Positions 44,318 through 54,135 are shown, counted from the stretch's first letter. The stretch is 64,000 nt of DNA from Thermotogaceae bacterium (GCA_027077795.1 JALWTT010000008.1:1-64000), one strand, 5' to 3'. Numbers and translations: made by a program. The notes: a model not told the origin generated them from the letters alone.

Positions 44318-46000
44318 TCAGATTATCGGAGCCTCTGTATACTCCCCAAAAACTCCTCTCAAGACTTCTGTTATCTCCCCAACGGTTGCATAAACCCTAA
44401 CAGCATCTATTATCACCGGCATGAGGTTTTCATCACCTTCAGCCACCTCTCTGATCCTCTCAAGAGCTTTTTTCACCGCATCATTATCTCTCTTTTCCCT
44501 GAGTCTCTTGAGTCTTTCCTTCTGTCTCTCCTCAACCTCCGGTTCAACTTTCAAAATGTTACCAGCGGGTAACTCTTCTTCAACTTGGAACTTGTTAACA
44601 CCAACTATTATCTGCTCACCCTTTTCAACCGCAAGCTGGTACTTGTAAGCGCTCTCGTTTATCTCCCTTTGGACATAACCACTTTCTATAGCCCTCACCA
44701 TTCCACCAAGAGCATCTATCTTCTCTATGTACTCCCTCGCCCTCTTCTCTATCTCATTTGTCATAGCTTCTACGGCGTATGAGCCTGCGAAAGGATCTAC
44801 TGTGTCCCCGACACCTGTTTCGTAGGCTATTATCTGCTGGGTTCTTAGGGCTATTCTCACCGACTCCTCTGTTGGTAGGGCCAGCGCCTCATCGTAAGAA
44901 TTCGTATGAAGCGATTGTGTCCCACCTAGAACCGCGGCTAAAGCCTGTATAGTCACCCTCACCACATTGTTCATCGGTTGCTGAGCTGTGAGCGTGGATC
45001 CCCCCGTTTGGGTGTGAAAACGGAGTTTCATAGCATTTTCATCCGTCACACCAAATCTCTCCTTCATGATCCTAGCCCACAACCTTCTTGCAGCTCTGAA
45101 CTTCGCTATCTCCTCGAGGAAATTGCTGTGTGCAGCGAAAAAGAATGATAGTCTCTTTCCAAAGACGTTTGGATCGAGTCCGGCGTCCATAGCTGCTTTT
45201 ACGTAAGCTATAGCATCAGCCAGAGTGAAGGCCACCTCTTGGGCGGCTGTGGAACCTGCCTCTCTTATGTGGTATCCACTTATGCTTATGGGATTCCACT
45301 TGGGAAGATTCTTGGCACAGAACCCTATTATATCCGTGATGATCCTCATGGATGGCTGTGGGGGAAATATGTACGTTCCACGGGCTATGTACTCTTTCAA
45401 CACATCGTTTTGAATTGTTCCTCTGAGATTCTCCATGGAGGCCCCTTGCCTTTCGGCAACAACTATGTACATGGCTAGAAGTATGGCCGCTGTCGAATTT
45501 ATGGTCATGGATGTGCTAACTTTATCCAGCGGTATACCGTCGAAGAGAACCTCCATATCTTCGAGCGAATCGATTGCCACCCCTACTCTTCCAACCTCTC
45601 CTTCGGCCATGGGATGATCCGAATCGTAACCGACCTGTGTTGGGAGATCAAATGCAACTGACAGACCTGTTTGCCCCTGTGAAAGTAGGTACTTGTACCT
45701 TTTATTTGACTCCTCAGCTGTTCCAAACCCGGCGTATTGTCTCATAGTCCAAAAGCGTGCGCGATACATCGTTGGCTGAACCCCACGGGTGAATGGGAAC
45801 TTTCCTGGAAAACCCAAGTCCTCAAAGTAATTCATGTCGGATATGTCGGCTGGTGTGTAGACCCTTCTTATTTCATACCCAGATGTCGACTCGAATTTCC
45901 CTTTCCTCTCAGGGAATCTTGACAGGGCTTTTTTCACAACGGATTTTTCCCATTCTCTTAATTCCCCTTCTATTCTCCTGACTTCCTCCTCCTTGAACAT
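44318..46000 (-). CDS. Methylmalonyl-CoA mutase, catalytic (large) subunit
   Basis: A 560-residue adenosylcobalamin-dependent mutase barrel that interconverts methylmalonyl-CoA and succinyl-CoA. Clear marks are [68 protein letters not shown], and [20 protein letters not shown]. The cobalamin-binding domain (D-x-H-x-x-G) is absent, so a separate small subunit must exist outside the window. The related isobutyryl/ethylmalonyl mutases are not excluded. The ATG at 46000 follows GGGGAGGGG. The sigma operon follows 15 bases later with no terminator seen. Confidence 0.9.
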   Translation of the reverse strand: MFKEEEVRRIEGELREWEKSVVKKALSRFPERKGKFESTSGYEIRRVYTPADISDMNYFEDLGFPGKFPFTRGVQPTMYRARFWTMRQYAGFGTAEESNKRYKYLLSQGQTGLSVAFDLPTQVGYDSDHPMAEGEVGRVGVAIDSLEDMEVLFDGIPLDKVSTSMTINSTAAILLAMYIVVAERQGASMENLRGTIQNDVLKEYIARGTYIFPPQPSMRIITDIIGFCAKNLPKWNPISISGYHIREAGSTAAQEVAFTLADAIAYVKAAMDAGLDPNVFGKRLSFFFAAHSNFLEEIAKFRAARRLWARIMKERFGVTDENAMKLRFHTQTGGSTLTAQQPMNNVVRVTIQALAAVLGGTQSLHTNSYDEALALPTEESVRIALRTQQIIAYETGVGDTVDPFAGSYAVEAMTNEIEKRAREYIEKIDALGGMVRAIESGYVQREINESAYKYQLAVEKGEQIIVGVNKFQVEEELPAGNILKVEPEVEERQKERLKRLREKRDNDAVKKALERIREVAEGDENLMPVIIDAVRVYATVGEITEVLRGVFGEYTEAPII

Positions 46001-46036
46001 CGAATCCCCTCCCCGGATATTTCTCCCTTTCAACGA

Positions 46037-46042
46037 TATAAT
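46037..46042 (+). promoter_or_regulatory. -10 box between mutA-like gene and mutS
   Basis: TATAAT on the plus strand lies in an A+T-rich core, TATAATAATATTA, whose reverse strand also offers -10-like sequence. This short gap (46001-46114) probably serves both divergent genes. No clear -35 box. Confidence 0.4.
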
Positions 46043-46114
46043 AATATTACCAGAGATGTGGAGATAATCCACGATCGATGGATTAAGGGAGTTCCTGAAC
46101 GAGGGGGAAGCGAT

Positions 46115-48532
46115 ATGAAACTAACGCCAATGATGAAACAGTATATGGAAATAAAGAGAAAATACAAGGACGCCATACTCTTGTTTCGGTTGGGGGATTT
46201 CTATGAAGCCTTTTTCGAGGATGCTAAAACCATCTCCAAGGTGTTAAACATAGTACTGACTAAGAGGCAGAATGCGCCGATGGCGGGTATACCCCACCAC
46301 GCTCTCGAGACATATTTGAAGAAGCTTGTGGATGCAGGCTACAAAGTTGCAATATGTGAACAAGTTGAAGATCCAAGAGCTGCGAAGGGATTGGTGAAGA
46401 GAGAAGTCATAAGGGTGGTCACACCTGGAACGCTTCTTGAGGACGAACTTCTCCCCGTGTCCAACAACTACATATTTTCCCTCTGGGAAAATATAGGTGT
46501 CTATGCTGACGTTTCAACTGGCGAAATCTTTGTGAGATTCTACTTCTCAATGGAAGAAGCTTTGGACTCAGCATCAACCGTTGGAGTTTCTCAAGTGATA
46601 TGTCCTTTTGATATATCGGGTGACGTGAGTGAGAAGATCAAGGTGTTCACCGATGGATTGGATGAATGGTACTACTCGGAAGAGGGAATAGAGGAGGAAT
46701 TCGAGTCGGCTTTTGGAATTAGAAATTTGGATCACCTTGAAATAGGAGAAGGGAAGAAACCCCTCGTAGCACTTATAAGGTACCTGAAATACACTCTGGT
46801 GACGAAAAACCTCAACCTCAAAGTCCCAAGAGTCATAAAGGAAGAAGAATGGCTGGTACTCGATCCTGTAACTGTGGAGAACCTCTCACTCGTTCCCGGA
46901 GAGAAAGGGAAGAATTTGTATGACGTGCTGAACAACTGCAGAACTGCTATGGGATCTCGCCTTCTCAGAAAGTGGATCCTGCAACCTTTGAGGAACATAA
47001 GGGAGATCGAGGACAGATTAGATCTCGTTCAGGTATTCGTCGAAGATCAACTCGCGCTGAACGAGATCAGGGAGTATCTAAAAGGGGTCTACGATATTGA
47101 GAGGATAATATCCAGGCTCTCATATGGTAGAGTCTTCCCCCGGGATTTAGTCTCCCTTAGAGAAAGCCTGAAGTCTGTCTTTAAAATAAACGAGGTTTTG
47201 AGGACTAGCGAGAATCTGTCGAGTTTAGCTATGAAGGAACTCCCAGAGGTTGTGGAGTATCTCGATAAAGCTATTCTCGATGAACCATCTTCGAATGTGG
47301 GAGAAGGGGAGGTCATCAGAGAAGGGTTCTCGAAGGAACTGGACGACTATAGATACCTTTTAAACCACTCTGAAGAGAAGTTGAAAGAATTTGAAAGGAA
47401 AGAAAGAAGAAGAACCGGCATACAGAATCTGAAGGTAGGCTATAACCAGGTTTTTGGATACTACATAGAGGTTTCCAAAGCCAACTTGAGGAAAGTTCCA
47501 GAAGATTACGAGAGAAAGCAGACCCTTGTGAATGCTGAAAGATTCATAACCCCAGAGCTTAAGGAATTCGAGAGGAAAGTCTTATCAGCAAGGGAGAGAA
47601 TAGAAGAGATAGAGAAAGCCCTGTATCAGGAGATTCTAAACGGGGTTAAAGACAAACTACCCGATATCGAGGATATAGCTGCATCCCTTTCAAAGCTCGA
47701 TGTTATAACCACACTGGCGTATGACGCCACTCTATATAGATACTCCAGACCAAAATTCTCGGACAAGAGAGTTGCCATAAAGAATGGAAGACATCCAGTG
47801 GTGGAGCAATTTGTCGAGGAATACATCCCCAACGATGTGAACATGGATGAAAACAGACGATTCATAATCCTGACTGGTCCGAACATGTCCGGAAAGTCAA
47901 CCTACATAAGACAGGTAGGGCTCATAGCCATAATGGCTCAAATGGGATCCTTTGTTCCAGCAGATGAAGCAGTGCTACCTATCTTCGATAGGATCTTCAC
48001 AAGAATGGGGGCTAGAGATGACATTTCCAGTGGAAAGAGCACATTCATGGTGGAAATGAGTGAAGTGTCGTTGATAATATCACGCGCAACGAGAAATTCT
48101 CTAGTCCTTCTGGACGAAGTTGGAAGGGGGACAAGCACTTTTGATGGTATATCGATAGCATGGGCTGTATCTGAGCACATACACAACAAAATAAAGGCAA
48201 AAACCGTTTTTGCAACGCACTTCACAGAACTCACAGAACTTGCTTCTATGTACAATGGTGTTATCAACCTAACCATAGAAGTCACGGAAGAAAGAGGAAG
48301 CGTACGATTTCTTCACAAGGTTGTCGAAGGGATAGCCGATAGAAGCTATGGGATAGAGGTTGCCAAGCTGGCAGGTCTGCCCGAGGGTGTAGTCGAGCGA
48401 GCAAGAGAGGTATTGGATGCAATAGTTGAAAAAAGTGAACTTGATAAAAAGTTACGGGTACTCGACAGGGAAAAGATAGAAAGGATAAAGAGGAAGAGGA
48501 AAGGCAAGGATAATCAGATGGAACTGTTCTGA
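46115..48532 (+). CDS. mutS: DNA mismatch repair protein MutS
   Basis: An 805-residue MutS1. The mismatch-binding motif G-x-F-Y-E is in [17 protein letters not shown] MutS connector and lever region follow, then the ATPase with Walker [15 protein letters not shown], Walker [17 protein letters not shown] and the His loop VFATHFTEL. The C terminus lacks a clear tetramer helix. The ATG at 46115 follows GGGGGAAGCGAT; the open frame extends 19 codons further but without a ribosome site. mutL is not nearby. Confidence 0.95.
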   Translation: MKLTPMMKQYMEIKRKYKDAILLFRLGDFYEAFFEDAKTISKVLNIVLTKRQNAPMAGIPHHALETYLKKLVDAGYKVAICEQVEDPRAAKGLVKREVIRVVTPGTLLEDELLPVSNNYIFSLWENIGVYADVSTGEIFVRFYFSMEEALDSASTVGVSQVICPFDISGDVSEKIKVFTDGLDEWYYSEEGIEEEFESAFGIRNLDHLEIGEGKKPLVALIRYLKYTLVTKNLNLKVPRVIKEEEWLVLDPVTVENLSLVPGEKGKNLYDVLNNCRTAMGSRLLRKWILQPLRNIREIEDRLDLVQVFVEDQLALNEIREYLKGVYDIERIISRLSYGRVFPRDLVSLRESLKSVFKINEVLRTSENLSSLAMKELPEVVEYLDKAILDEPSSNVGEGEVIREGFSKELDDYRYLLNHSEEKLKEFERKERRRTGIQNLKVGYNQVFGYYIEVSKANLRKVPEDYERKQTLVNAERFITPELKEFERKVLSARERIEEIEKALYQEILNGVKDKLPDIEDIAASLSKLDVITTLAYDATLYRYSRPKFSDKRVAIKNGRHPVVEQFVEEYIPNDVNMDENRRFIILTGPNMSGKSTYIRQVGLIAIMAQMGSFVPADEAVLPIFDRIFTRMGARDDISSGKSTFMVEMSEVSLIISRATRNSLVLLDEVGRGTSTFDGISIAWAVSEHIHNKIKAKTVFATHFTELTELASMYNGVINLTIEVTEERGSVRFLHKVVEGIADRSYGIEVAKLAGLPEGVVERAREVLDAIVEKSELDKKLRVLDREKIERIKRKRKGKDNQMELF

Positions 48533-48543
48533 GTTCAGCGCAT

Positions 48544-49353
48544 TTATCCTTTAACAGCTCCAGCCGTTAAACCTTTTATGAAGAACTTTCCGAGAAATAT
48601 CAAGACCAATATCCCTGGTACGGAAACGACAGCAGCTCCAGCCATAAGGACGTTCCATTGTGCTACATAGGAGCCTTTAAGACCGGCCAACGTGGGTATC
48701 GCCAGTCTCGTGGTTGGATCCCTGCTCAAAGACAGCGCTATGATAAATTCATTCCAAACGTTCGTAAAGGTTAAAACTGCGGATGATGTGATACCCGCAA
48801 GCGAGATCGGCAATAGTATGCTGAAGTAGAACCTCACGGGCCCACAACCATCCAAGGACGCAGCTTCGTAGATCTCCTTAGGAATGGTTTGAAAGAAGAG
48901 CGTTGTCACGAGGATTGCCATTGGTGTGTTCAATATAACATATGCCAAAATCATTCCACTGAAAGTGTTGAAAAGATTCAAGCTAACTACCAACCTTGTC
49001 AATGGTATGAGAAATATCTGATATGGTAGGAATGTAACTATGGCAACTGTAAAGAACAGGCGTGTCTTTCCAGAGAAATTAAACATGGCAAGTGCGTATC
49101 CAGTCCACGAACCTATGAAAACCGCTATAACAGTCACAGGAAGACTCACAATTATGCTGTTTCTAAGGGGAATTTCCAGGGATCTAAAGGCTGACAGCCA
49201 ATTCTTCGTTTCCATGTGAGTTGGAAAAAGAATGTAGTTTCCCGCTCCGATTTCCGAGAGTGATTTGAACGATGCTGAAAACATCACATAAACCGGGAGG
49301 AGCCATATGGCGGATAGAACGAAGATTATCATCAAAGCTACTGCTTTTTTCAT
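48544..49353 (-). CDS. Sugar ABC transporter permease (MalG/UgpE type)
   Basis: A 269-residue permease with six hydrophobic helices and the EAA motif IPKEIYEAASLDGCGPVRFY. A typical CUT1-class second permease that pairs with the 289-residue permease upstream. The start at 49353 follows GGAGAGGTGGGAGAG and overlaps the upstream stop (ATGA). It is the last gene of the ROK-controlled operon. No ATPase gene follows. Confidence 0.9.
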   Translation of the reverse strand: MKKAVALMIIFVLSAIWLLPVYVMFSASFKSLSEIGAGNYILFPTHMETKNWLSAFRSLEIPLRNSIIVSLPVTVIAVFIGSWTGYALAMFNFSGKTRLFFTVAIVTFLPYQIFLIPLTRLVVSLNLFNTFSGMILAYVILNTPMAILVTTLFFQTIPKEIYEAASLDGCGPVRFYFSILLPISLAGITSSAVLTFTNVWNEFIIALSLSRDPTTRLAIPTLAGLKGSYVAQWNVLMAGAAVVSVPGILVLIFLGKFFIKGLTAGAVKG

Positions 49354-50219
49354 CTCTCCCACCTCTCCATCATCCACTTGGATATCGGGACAAGGACGAG
49401 AAAGGATATGAGAAGGATTATCATGGCGATTGCAGCTCCCATGCCGACCATCAGTTGCCTAAATGTGACCCGATACATGAAGTAAGGTAGAACTTCTGTC
49501 GAATAGCCCGGTCCCCCTCCTGTCATAACCCAAACAAGGTCAAAAATTTTAAGTGTGTACAGCACTAAAAGGGAGAACACTATAATTGTCGCATGGGAAA
49601 TCTCTGGCACCACTATGTAGAAGAATATCTGGGAGGATTTCGCTCCATCGACCCTAGCTGCATCTATATGATCATTCGGAATCTCTTTTATGGCCGCCGT
49701 GTAGAGAACGAGAGAAAATCCAAAATTCTGCCAGATACCAGCCATTATCATACAGTAGATAGCTTGTCTCGGGTCAGCAATCCACCCACCCCTGAGTGCT
49801 CCCAAACCTATCAGAGATAATATGTTGTTTAGAACCCCAGTCTGGGGTTCAAATATCCATGCCCAAAGGGTTCCAGCAACTACCGGGGCTATAACAAGAG
49901 GGTAGAGGAATATCGGTTTGAAGTAGCGAGAAGTCTTCGGAAACTGCTCCAGGACATACGCGAGTATCATTCCGAAAACTCCCGTTGGAAGTACGAAAAC
50001 CAGAAGCCATATCAAATTGTTCTTCATATTTGTCCAAAACCTTGGCATGTGAAAAAGGATTTCATAATTCTTCAGTCCAGCAAATTTCCATACGGGTGCC
50101 ATACCCACCCAGTTCATCGTTGAAACGAGAGCCGTCCAAATGAGCATATAATAAAGGATCCCCACTATGGCGAAACCTGGAATGAGAAACAGGAGAACCA
50201 CAGATAGCTTCGTCCTCAC
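49350..50219 (-). CDS. Sugar ABC transporter permease (MalF/UgpA type, short)
   Basis: A 289-residue permease with six helices and the EAA motif EIPNDHIDAARVDGAKSSQI. It is the CUT1-class first permease and lacks the large insert of maltose-type MalF. I place the start at GTG (50219), nine bases after GGGGGG; the longer frame to 50273 would translate through a perfect GC-rich palindrome. It partners the binding protein upstream, which is of the glucose/mannose type. Confidence 0.87.
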   Translation of the reverse strand: MRTKLSVVLLFLIPGFAIVGILYYMLIWTALVSTMNWVGMAPVWKFAGLKNYEILFHMPRFWTNMKNNLIWLLVFVLPTGVFGMILAYVLEQFPKTSRYFKPIFLYPLVIAPVVAGTLWAWIFEPQTGVLNNILSLIGLGALRGGWIADPRQAIYCMIMAGIWQNFGFSLVLYTAAIKEIPNDHIDAARVDGAKSSQIFFYIVVPEISHATIIVFSLLVLYTLKIFDLVWVMTGGGPGYSTEVLPYFMYRVTFRQLMVGMGAAIAMIILLISFLVLVPISKWMMERWER

Positions 50220-50252
50220 TCTAGGAATCCCCCCGACGATGAATACAAGAGA

Positions 50253-50268
50253 GGGGGGAATTCCCCCT
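50253..50268 (-). repeat. Intercistronic hairpin between binding protein and permease genes
   Basis: GGGGG-AATT-CCCCC palindrome lying between the stop of the binding-protein gene and the permease start. Hairpins here often protect the 5' message and lower permease expression relative to the binding protein. There is no T-run, so it is not a strong terminator. Confidence 0.5.
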
Positions 50269-50282
50269 CCCAATCTCCTGTG

Positions 50283-51551
50283 TTACTTGCTTTCCCAGTA
50301 CCATTCACTGTTCTTCTTTACCTTGTAGAAGTTCATGGCATCGTTTATCTGCCGAAGCACCCTATCGACATTCGGGCTGTAAAGGAAATTTATCAAAATA
50401 TCCTGATATTCACTTAAGAATGATTCCGGAGCTAAGACACCGTGTATGGAACTCGGAACTATTCTCGCATTCCTAAAATCTCTCACGTCTTCTTTCCTTA
50501 TCTCGTCGGGATAAACATCAACCGGTACGAGCTTGTTGGGAGCTATCGAACCTTTCAATATCGTGAATTCCTTTTCTGGCTGTGGTTCTGATATGAACTT
50601 AAGCCACTTTCTAGCAGAATCCTTGTCCTTGGCCTTAATGGGAAGGGTGAAAGTGTCCACGATCATGAGGAATGTGTTGGGATTGGAGGGAAATGGTACA
50701 GCATCCCAATCAACGCCATATTTCTTTCCAACGGCCATCATGTATCCCACAGCAAAGTCACCTATGATAGACATCACCCAATCTTTCTTTCCCAGTGATT
50801 GATCCCATGTGAGAGCACTGTGGTACGGATATATGTAGGGAACGAGTTTCGCAAAATACTCAAAGGCTTTCCGTATAGTGGGGTCTTCCAAGACATTGAG
50901 TTTACCCGTGTAGTACTTCTCATACACATCTGGGCCACCGACTGAAAGTAATATCGCATCAAAGAGGAAAACCGACATGAATTTATCCCTGGTGCCGAGA
51001 ACTATTGGCCAGAGATCTGGACGTACCTCTTTTATCTTCTTGCACACCTGCAAGAGTTCATCCACATTTCTCGGAGGTTTCAACCCGAGCTTATCGAAGA
51101 GCTTTTTATTGTAGAAAAGCCAATTTGCTCTATGAATACTCATCGGGATAGCATAGACATGCCCGTTGAAGGTAACCATTTTTTTCAAAATGTGCGGGAA
51201 GTACTCATCAAGCTTTTGCTCTTGCCAGATGCTATCCACAGGTTGGAGGTAACCTCCATCTACATATGTTTTTAAATCCGCACCACTCAAGGACTGGAAA
51301 GTGTCAGGTGGCATGCCTGCTGCAAGAAGGCCCATCAGGACTGTCCTCAACGTTGTTCCACCACCACCCACTATTGGGTTTTCCACAATCTCCATGCCTG
51401 GGTACCTCTCCTTGAACATCTCGAACAACTTGTTTATAGCCTGCTTTTCTCCGCCAGCTGTCCACCAGTGATAAATGACGAGTTTTTCAGCCCAAACTGT
51501 CATTGATGCTAAGACGACAAACGTCAAAATGACCCATAAAAGCTTTCTCAT
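50283..51551 (-). CDS. Sugar ABC transporter substrate-binding protein (glucose type)
   Basis: A 422-residue exported protein with a Sec signal peptide (MRKLLWVILTFVVLASMTVWA). It opens YHWWTAGGEKQAI, followed by VGGGGTTLRTVLMG, AAGMPPDTFQSL and IPMSIHRANWLFYNKKLF. This combination is typical of the glucose/mannose-binding proteins of CUT1 transporters described in Thermus and Pseudomonas. No lipobox is present, so the protein is free or anchored by its uncleaved signal. It is the first transporter gene after the ROK regulator and starts behind a run of eight G. Confidence 0.85.
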   Translation of the reverse strand: MRKLLWVILTFVVLASMTVWAEKLVIYHWWTAGGEKQAINKLFEMFKERYPGMEIVENPIVGGGGTTLRTVLMGLLAAGMPPDTFQSLSGADLKTYVDGGYLQPVDSIWQEQKLDEYFPHILKKMVTFNGHVYAIPMSIHRANWLFYNKKLFDKLGLKPPRNVDELLQVCKKIKEVRPDLWPIVLGTRDKFMSVFLFDAILLSVGGPDVYEKYYTGKLNVLEDPTIRKAFEYFAKLVPYIYPYHSALTWDQSLGKKDWVMSIIGDFAVGYMMAVGKKYGVDWDAVPFPSNPNTFLMIVDTFTLPIKAKDKDSARKWLKFISEPQPEKEFTILKGSIAPNKLVPVDVYPDEIRKEDVRDFRNARIVPSSIHGVLAPESFLSEYQDILINFLYSPNVDRVLRQINDAMNFYKVKKNSEWYWESK

Positions 51552-51575
51552 GTGAACCCCCCCTTATTAAAGAAT

Positions 51576-51594
51576 CCCCTTGGAACTCAAGGGG
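51576..51594 (-). terminator. Hairpin across the ROK stop codon
   Basis: Arms CCCCTTG/CAAGGGG with a five-base loop. Read on the minus strand it spans the TGA of the ROK gene and is followed by TTCTTTAA, a weak T tract. It may partly end transcription between the regulator and the transport genes. Confidence 0.5.
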
Positions 51595-52768
51595 TCTTTC
51601 TTCCTCCACTCAATATCAATCTGTAAGGATCTGATACCAACTCTTCCAGGGCAAGTGCTGCAGCTCCCAAGACTATTGCCTTGTCATTGAGCGCCGTCAA
51701 CTCAATTTGAGGTCTATCAGTGGAAAACGTAAACTGCTCCACGACTTCTCTGACAGTGCTTATCGCTCCTGGAAATTTGGCAAATCTTCCTCCAATTATC
51801 ACCATCTCCGGACTGAGTATGTTCACAAGAGTTCCCACCCCAAGACTTATATACCTTCCAACTTCCTTTAGTACCTCCGAAGCTTCCCTTTTACCCGATC
51901 TTGAATGATCTATCAAATCATCTATCTCCAAGTGCTTCCCTGTACGTTTTTTATACAGAAGCGGTAAATTTGACAGACTCGCAAGATCCTCCAGTTCCCT
52001 CACGTTGTCCCCAAGGATCACAGGGATATGTCCAACCTCTCCAGCCCCCTTTAGAGAGCCCCGGTAGAGTTTCCTATCTATGATGATCCCGCACCCAAAG
52101 CCTATGTCGGCAAGCACGAACACGAAATTACTCAAACTCAACTTTTTACCATACCCAAACCATTTTTCTCCTATAGCGGCAACGTTTGCATCGTTGTCTA
52201 TCCAGATACTCACCTTGAAATCTCTTTCCAGTATGTCTCGCAGAGGAACATTTTCAAAACTGCCGAACTTCGGAGGGGATATGACTATACCTCTTTCATA
52301 GTCAAGTGGTCCGGGAATACCAAGACCAATACCATAGAGTTTTTCTCTACGTATCCTGGATCTCGAAATGACAAGAGTTAGGACCTCGTGAAGAAGCTTG
52401 AGGACCTCCTCTTTTCCAGCATCTGCCGGCGTATTCACTTCATCCATTGAGATTATCTCGGCAACGGTGTTGAAAACCCCCACTCTGATCTTATAGCGTG
52501 ACAGATCCACACCAGCAACGTAGAAGGCATCTGACCTCACGTTAAGTAACCTCTTCTTCCTTCCAACTGAGGTTGAAACCGTTTTGACCTCTTCAACCAG
52601 TCCCAGCTCGAAAAACTCTTTTATTATGTTTGTAACAGTGGCCCGGGTTAATCCTGTAATCTCCGCAATTTCGGAGCGTGAAATCGGAGACTGTGCATGA
52701 AGAATTTCCAAGACAAGTGCTCTATTCGCTTTTCGCATCTCCTGAGAATTTTTGCCGATACTCAACAT
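51587..52768 (-). CDS. ROK-family transcriptional regulator
   Basis: A 393-residue sugar-responsive regulator. The N-terminal winged helix (SRSEIAEITGLTRATVTNII) binds DNA, and the C-terminal sugar-kinase-like domain has the phosphate motif GVDLSRYKIRVGVF, the WIDNDANVAAIGE segment and GEVGHIPV. The family's zinc motif (C-x-C-G-x2-G-C) normally follows the GH; here it is replaced by LGDNVRELEDLASL with no cysteine. The ATG at 52768 follows GGGGGATTT. It leads the glucose-type ABC operon and is probably a local repressor relieved by a sugar. Confidence 0.88.
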   Translation of the reverse strand: MLSIGKNSQEMRKANRALVLEILHAQSPISRSEIAEITGLTRATVTNIIKEFFELGLVEEVKTVSTSVGRKKRLLNVRSDAFYVAGVDLSRYKIRVGVFNTVAEIISMDEVNTPADAGKEEVLKLLHEVLTLVISRSRIRREKLYGIGLGIPGPLDYERGIVISPPKFGSFENVPLRDILERDFKVSIWIDNDANVAAIGEKWFGYGKKLSLSNFVFVLADIGFGCGIIIDRKLYRGSLKGAGEVGHIPVILGDNVRELEDLASLSNLPLLYKKRTGKHLEIDDLIDHSRSGKREASEVLKEVGRYISLGVGTLVNILSPEMVIIGGRFAKFPGAISTVREVVEQFTFSTDRPQIELTALNDKAIVLGAAALALEELVSDPYRLILSGGRKTP

Positions 52769-52790
52769 AAATCCCCCTTCTGTCAATATT

Positions 52791-52807
52791 TAATCAAATT
52801 GATTAAT
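52791..52807. promoter_or_regulatory. Palindromic operator over the ROK promoter
   Basis: TTAATCA-AAT-TGATTAA, a perfect 7-base inverted repeat 23 bases before the ROK start. On the minus strand it overlaps TTGTGA and TAAATA boxes spaced by 18 bases, so a bound repressor would block the promoter. Confidence 0.6.
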
Positions 52808-53043
52808 TAATCACAAAACACAGAATGTTTCACTATAGTTACAAAACAGATGCATTTTCCTTACAATTACAGGAATGATCTGTATGAGCGACCATATAAT
52901 GCCTTGAAATCCAGTCTCTATTCCAGTACACATTTGTGGCATACCTTAAAATGAGCATCCCTGAACCATCGAAGTTTGTGAAGTGCCTGGCAGCTGTACT
53001 TCTACGATCACCGCTTGGTATGTACGATTCCCCTTGAAATCTC
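52808..53043. other. Gap between ROK operator and tRNA promoter
   Basis: About 240 bases with no gene I can support. A minus-strand frame across it (ending at 52839) begins inside the tRNA-Asp gene and gives the well-known false "AGTTGFEPATTGLT" peptide, so it is an artefact at least at its start. Confidence 0.4.
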
Positions 53044-53072
53044 TTGAAGTTGGAAAAATGTTGTGGTATAAA
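53044..53072 (+). promoter_or_regulatory. Promoter of the tRNA-Asp/tRNA-Thr unit
   Basis: TTGAAG (53044-53049), 17 bases, then TATAAA (53067-53072) preceded by TGG, i.e. an extended -10. It lies 11 bases before the tRNA-Asp 5' end. Confidence 0.7.
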
Positions 53073-53083
53073 TCCCTCCCGGA

Positions 53084-53161
53084 GGGGACGTGGTGCAGCC
53101 TGGTTAGCACGCCGGTCTGTCAAACCGGTGGTCGCGGGTTCAAATCCCGTCGTCCCCGCCA
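53084..53161 (+). tRNA. tRNA-Asp (anticodon GTC)
   Basis: Full cloverleaf: acceptor GGGGACG/CGTCCCC, anticodon arm CCGGT-CTGTCAA-ACCGG with GTC at 53119-53121, T arm GCGGG-TTCAAAT-CCCGT (one G-T pair), discriminator G and encoded CCA. Confidence 0.97.
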
Positions 53162-53174
53162 TTTGTGCAAAGAA

Positions 53175-53248
53175 GCCGGCGTAGCTTCAAGAGGTGGAGC
53201 GCCGCCTTGGTAAGGCGGAGGGTGTGGGTTCGAGTCCCACCGCCGGCT
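53175..53248 (+). tRNA. tRNA-Thr (anticodon GGT)
   Basis: Acceptor GCCGGCG/CGCCGGC, anticodon arm CCGCC-TTGGTAA-GGCGG, T arm GTGGG-TTCGAGT-CCCAC, discriminator T. The D arm is one base longer than usual. CCA is not encoded (TTA follows), unlike the tRNA-Asp and tRNA-Leu genes. It is 13 bases after tRNA-Asp and shares its promoter. Confidence 0.95.
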
Positions 53249-53255
53249 TTACTCG

Positions 53256-53960
53256 TTACCACCAGTAATAATAATTTCCCTTTCTTCTCCAATAAGCATA
53301 GTATTTTTTTCTCCAAACACTTCCCACAAGCATCCCATACACGAAACCGCCTGCGTGTGCCCACCATGCAACATTGGACACCTGAAAGGCCGAGCTCACC
53401 ATTCCGCTGTAGATTTGCATCAAGAACCAAAAGAAGAGGTACACAACTGCTGGAATCTCAATCAGAGTAAAGAATATGAAGAAGAACACCAAAGTCACTA
53501 TTCTAGAGTGTGGAAAAAGAACGAAATAAGCTCCCATGACAGCTGAGATGGCTCCAGAGGCCCCGACCATCGGGATTGCTTCTGTCGGCATGAAGATGAA
53601 ATTCACAAGCGCGGCAACTATCCCACCCAAAAGATAAAACAGAATGAATTTCCAATGCCCAAGCACGTCCTCAACATTGTCACCGAATATCCAGAGGTAC
53701 CACATGTTCCCCAAGATGTGTGCCCATCCACCATGGATGAACATATGAGTGACCCAGGGCAAGATGGAAAATCCGAGGATCTCCCTGACCTTGCTCACAG
53801 TGTACCTAGCTGGCAAGATCCCGTATTCTGCGAAAAACTCAAGAAGTTGGGGCTGTGTGAGAGATAGCTCGTAAAAAAAGACTATTACATTGGCTACTAT
53901 GATCGCGTACATGATGTAAGGTCTTCTCTTACTCGGAATGGTGTCATAAAGTGGGAACAT
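53256..53960 (-). CDS. Rhomboid-family intramembrane serine protease
   Basis: A 234-residue membrane protein with six or more helices. The catalytic serine is in GASGAISAVMGAYF and the histidine in WWAHAGGFVYGMLVG. The HMFIHGGWAHILGNMWYLWI loop with its conserved His/Asn is also present. Rhomboids cut membrane-embedded helices; substrates in this group are unknown. The tail is unusual, rich in Tyr and Trp (KKYYAYWRRKGNYYYWW). It is convergent with the tRNA unit. Confidence 0.92.
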   Translation of the reverse strand: MFPLYDTIPSKRRPYIMYAIIVANVIVFFYELSLTQPQLLEFFAEYGILPARYTVSKVREILGFSILPWVTHMFIHGGWAHILGNMWYLWIFGDNVEDVLGHWKFILFYLLGGIVAALVNFIFMPTEAIPMVGASGAISAVMGAYFVLFPHSRIVTLVFFFIFFTLIEIPAVVYLFFWFLMQIYSGMVSSAFQVSNVAWWAHAGGFVYGMLVGSVWRKKYYAYWRRKGNYYYWW

Positions 53961-53980
53961 GTGACTCCCCTCCTCCGATG

Positions 53981-54002
53981 AAAAAAGCCCGCTATGCGGG
54001 CT
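53981..54002 (-). terminator. Rho-independent terminator of tRNA-Leu
   Basis: Minus-strand AGCCCGC-ATA-GCGGGCT followed by TTTTT. It directly abuts the CCA end of the tRNA. Confidence 0.88.
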
Positions 54003-54090
54003 GGTGCCGGGGACCGGAGTCGAACCGGCACGGGGTTCACACCCCAGCGGATTTTAAGTCCGCTGCGTCTGCCAATTCCGCCACCCCGGC
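54002..54090 (-). tRNA. tRNA-Leu (anticodon TAA)
   Basis: Class II tRNA with a long variable arm. Acceptor GCCGGGG/CCCCGGC, anticodon arm GCGGA-CTTAAAA-TCCGC (TAA), variable arm TGGGGTG..CCCC, T arm GCCGG-TTCGACT-CCGGT (closing G-T) and encoded CCA. Confidence 0.96.
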
Positions 54091-54098
54091 TTAAAGGT

Positions 54099-54104
54099 AT
54101 TTTA
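54099..54104 (-). promoter_or_regulatory. -10 box for tRNA-Leu
   Basis: TAAAAT with an upstream TGA (extended -10 type), nine bases before the tRNA 5' end on the minus strand. No -35 match. Confidence 0.4.
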
Positions 54105-54135
54105 TCACAGATCTCTCATTCCATTACTCTGCCCC

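Noticed and set aside
52839-53162. 107-codon minus frame with the peptide AGTTGFEPATTGLT
   Set aside because: That peptide is the antisense translation of tRNA-Asp, a well-known annotation artefact.
53140-53430. Minus frame containing SKAGGGTRTHTLRL
   Set aside because: It is the antisense translation of tRNA-Thr plus the rhomboid gene in the wrong frame.
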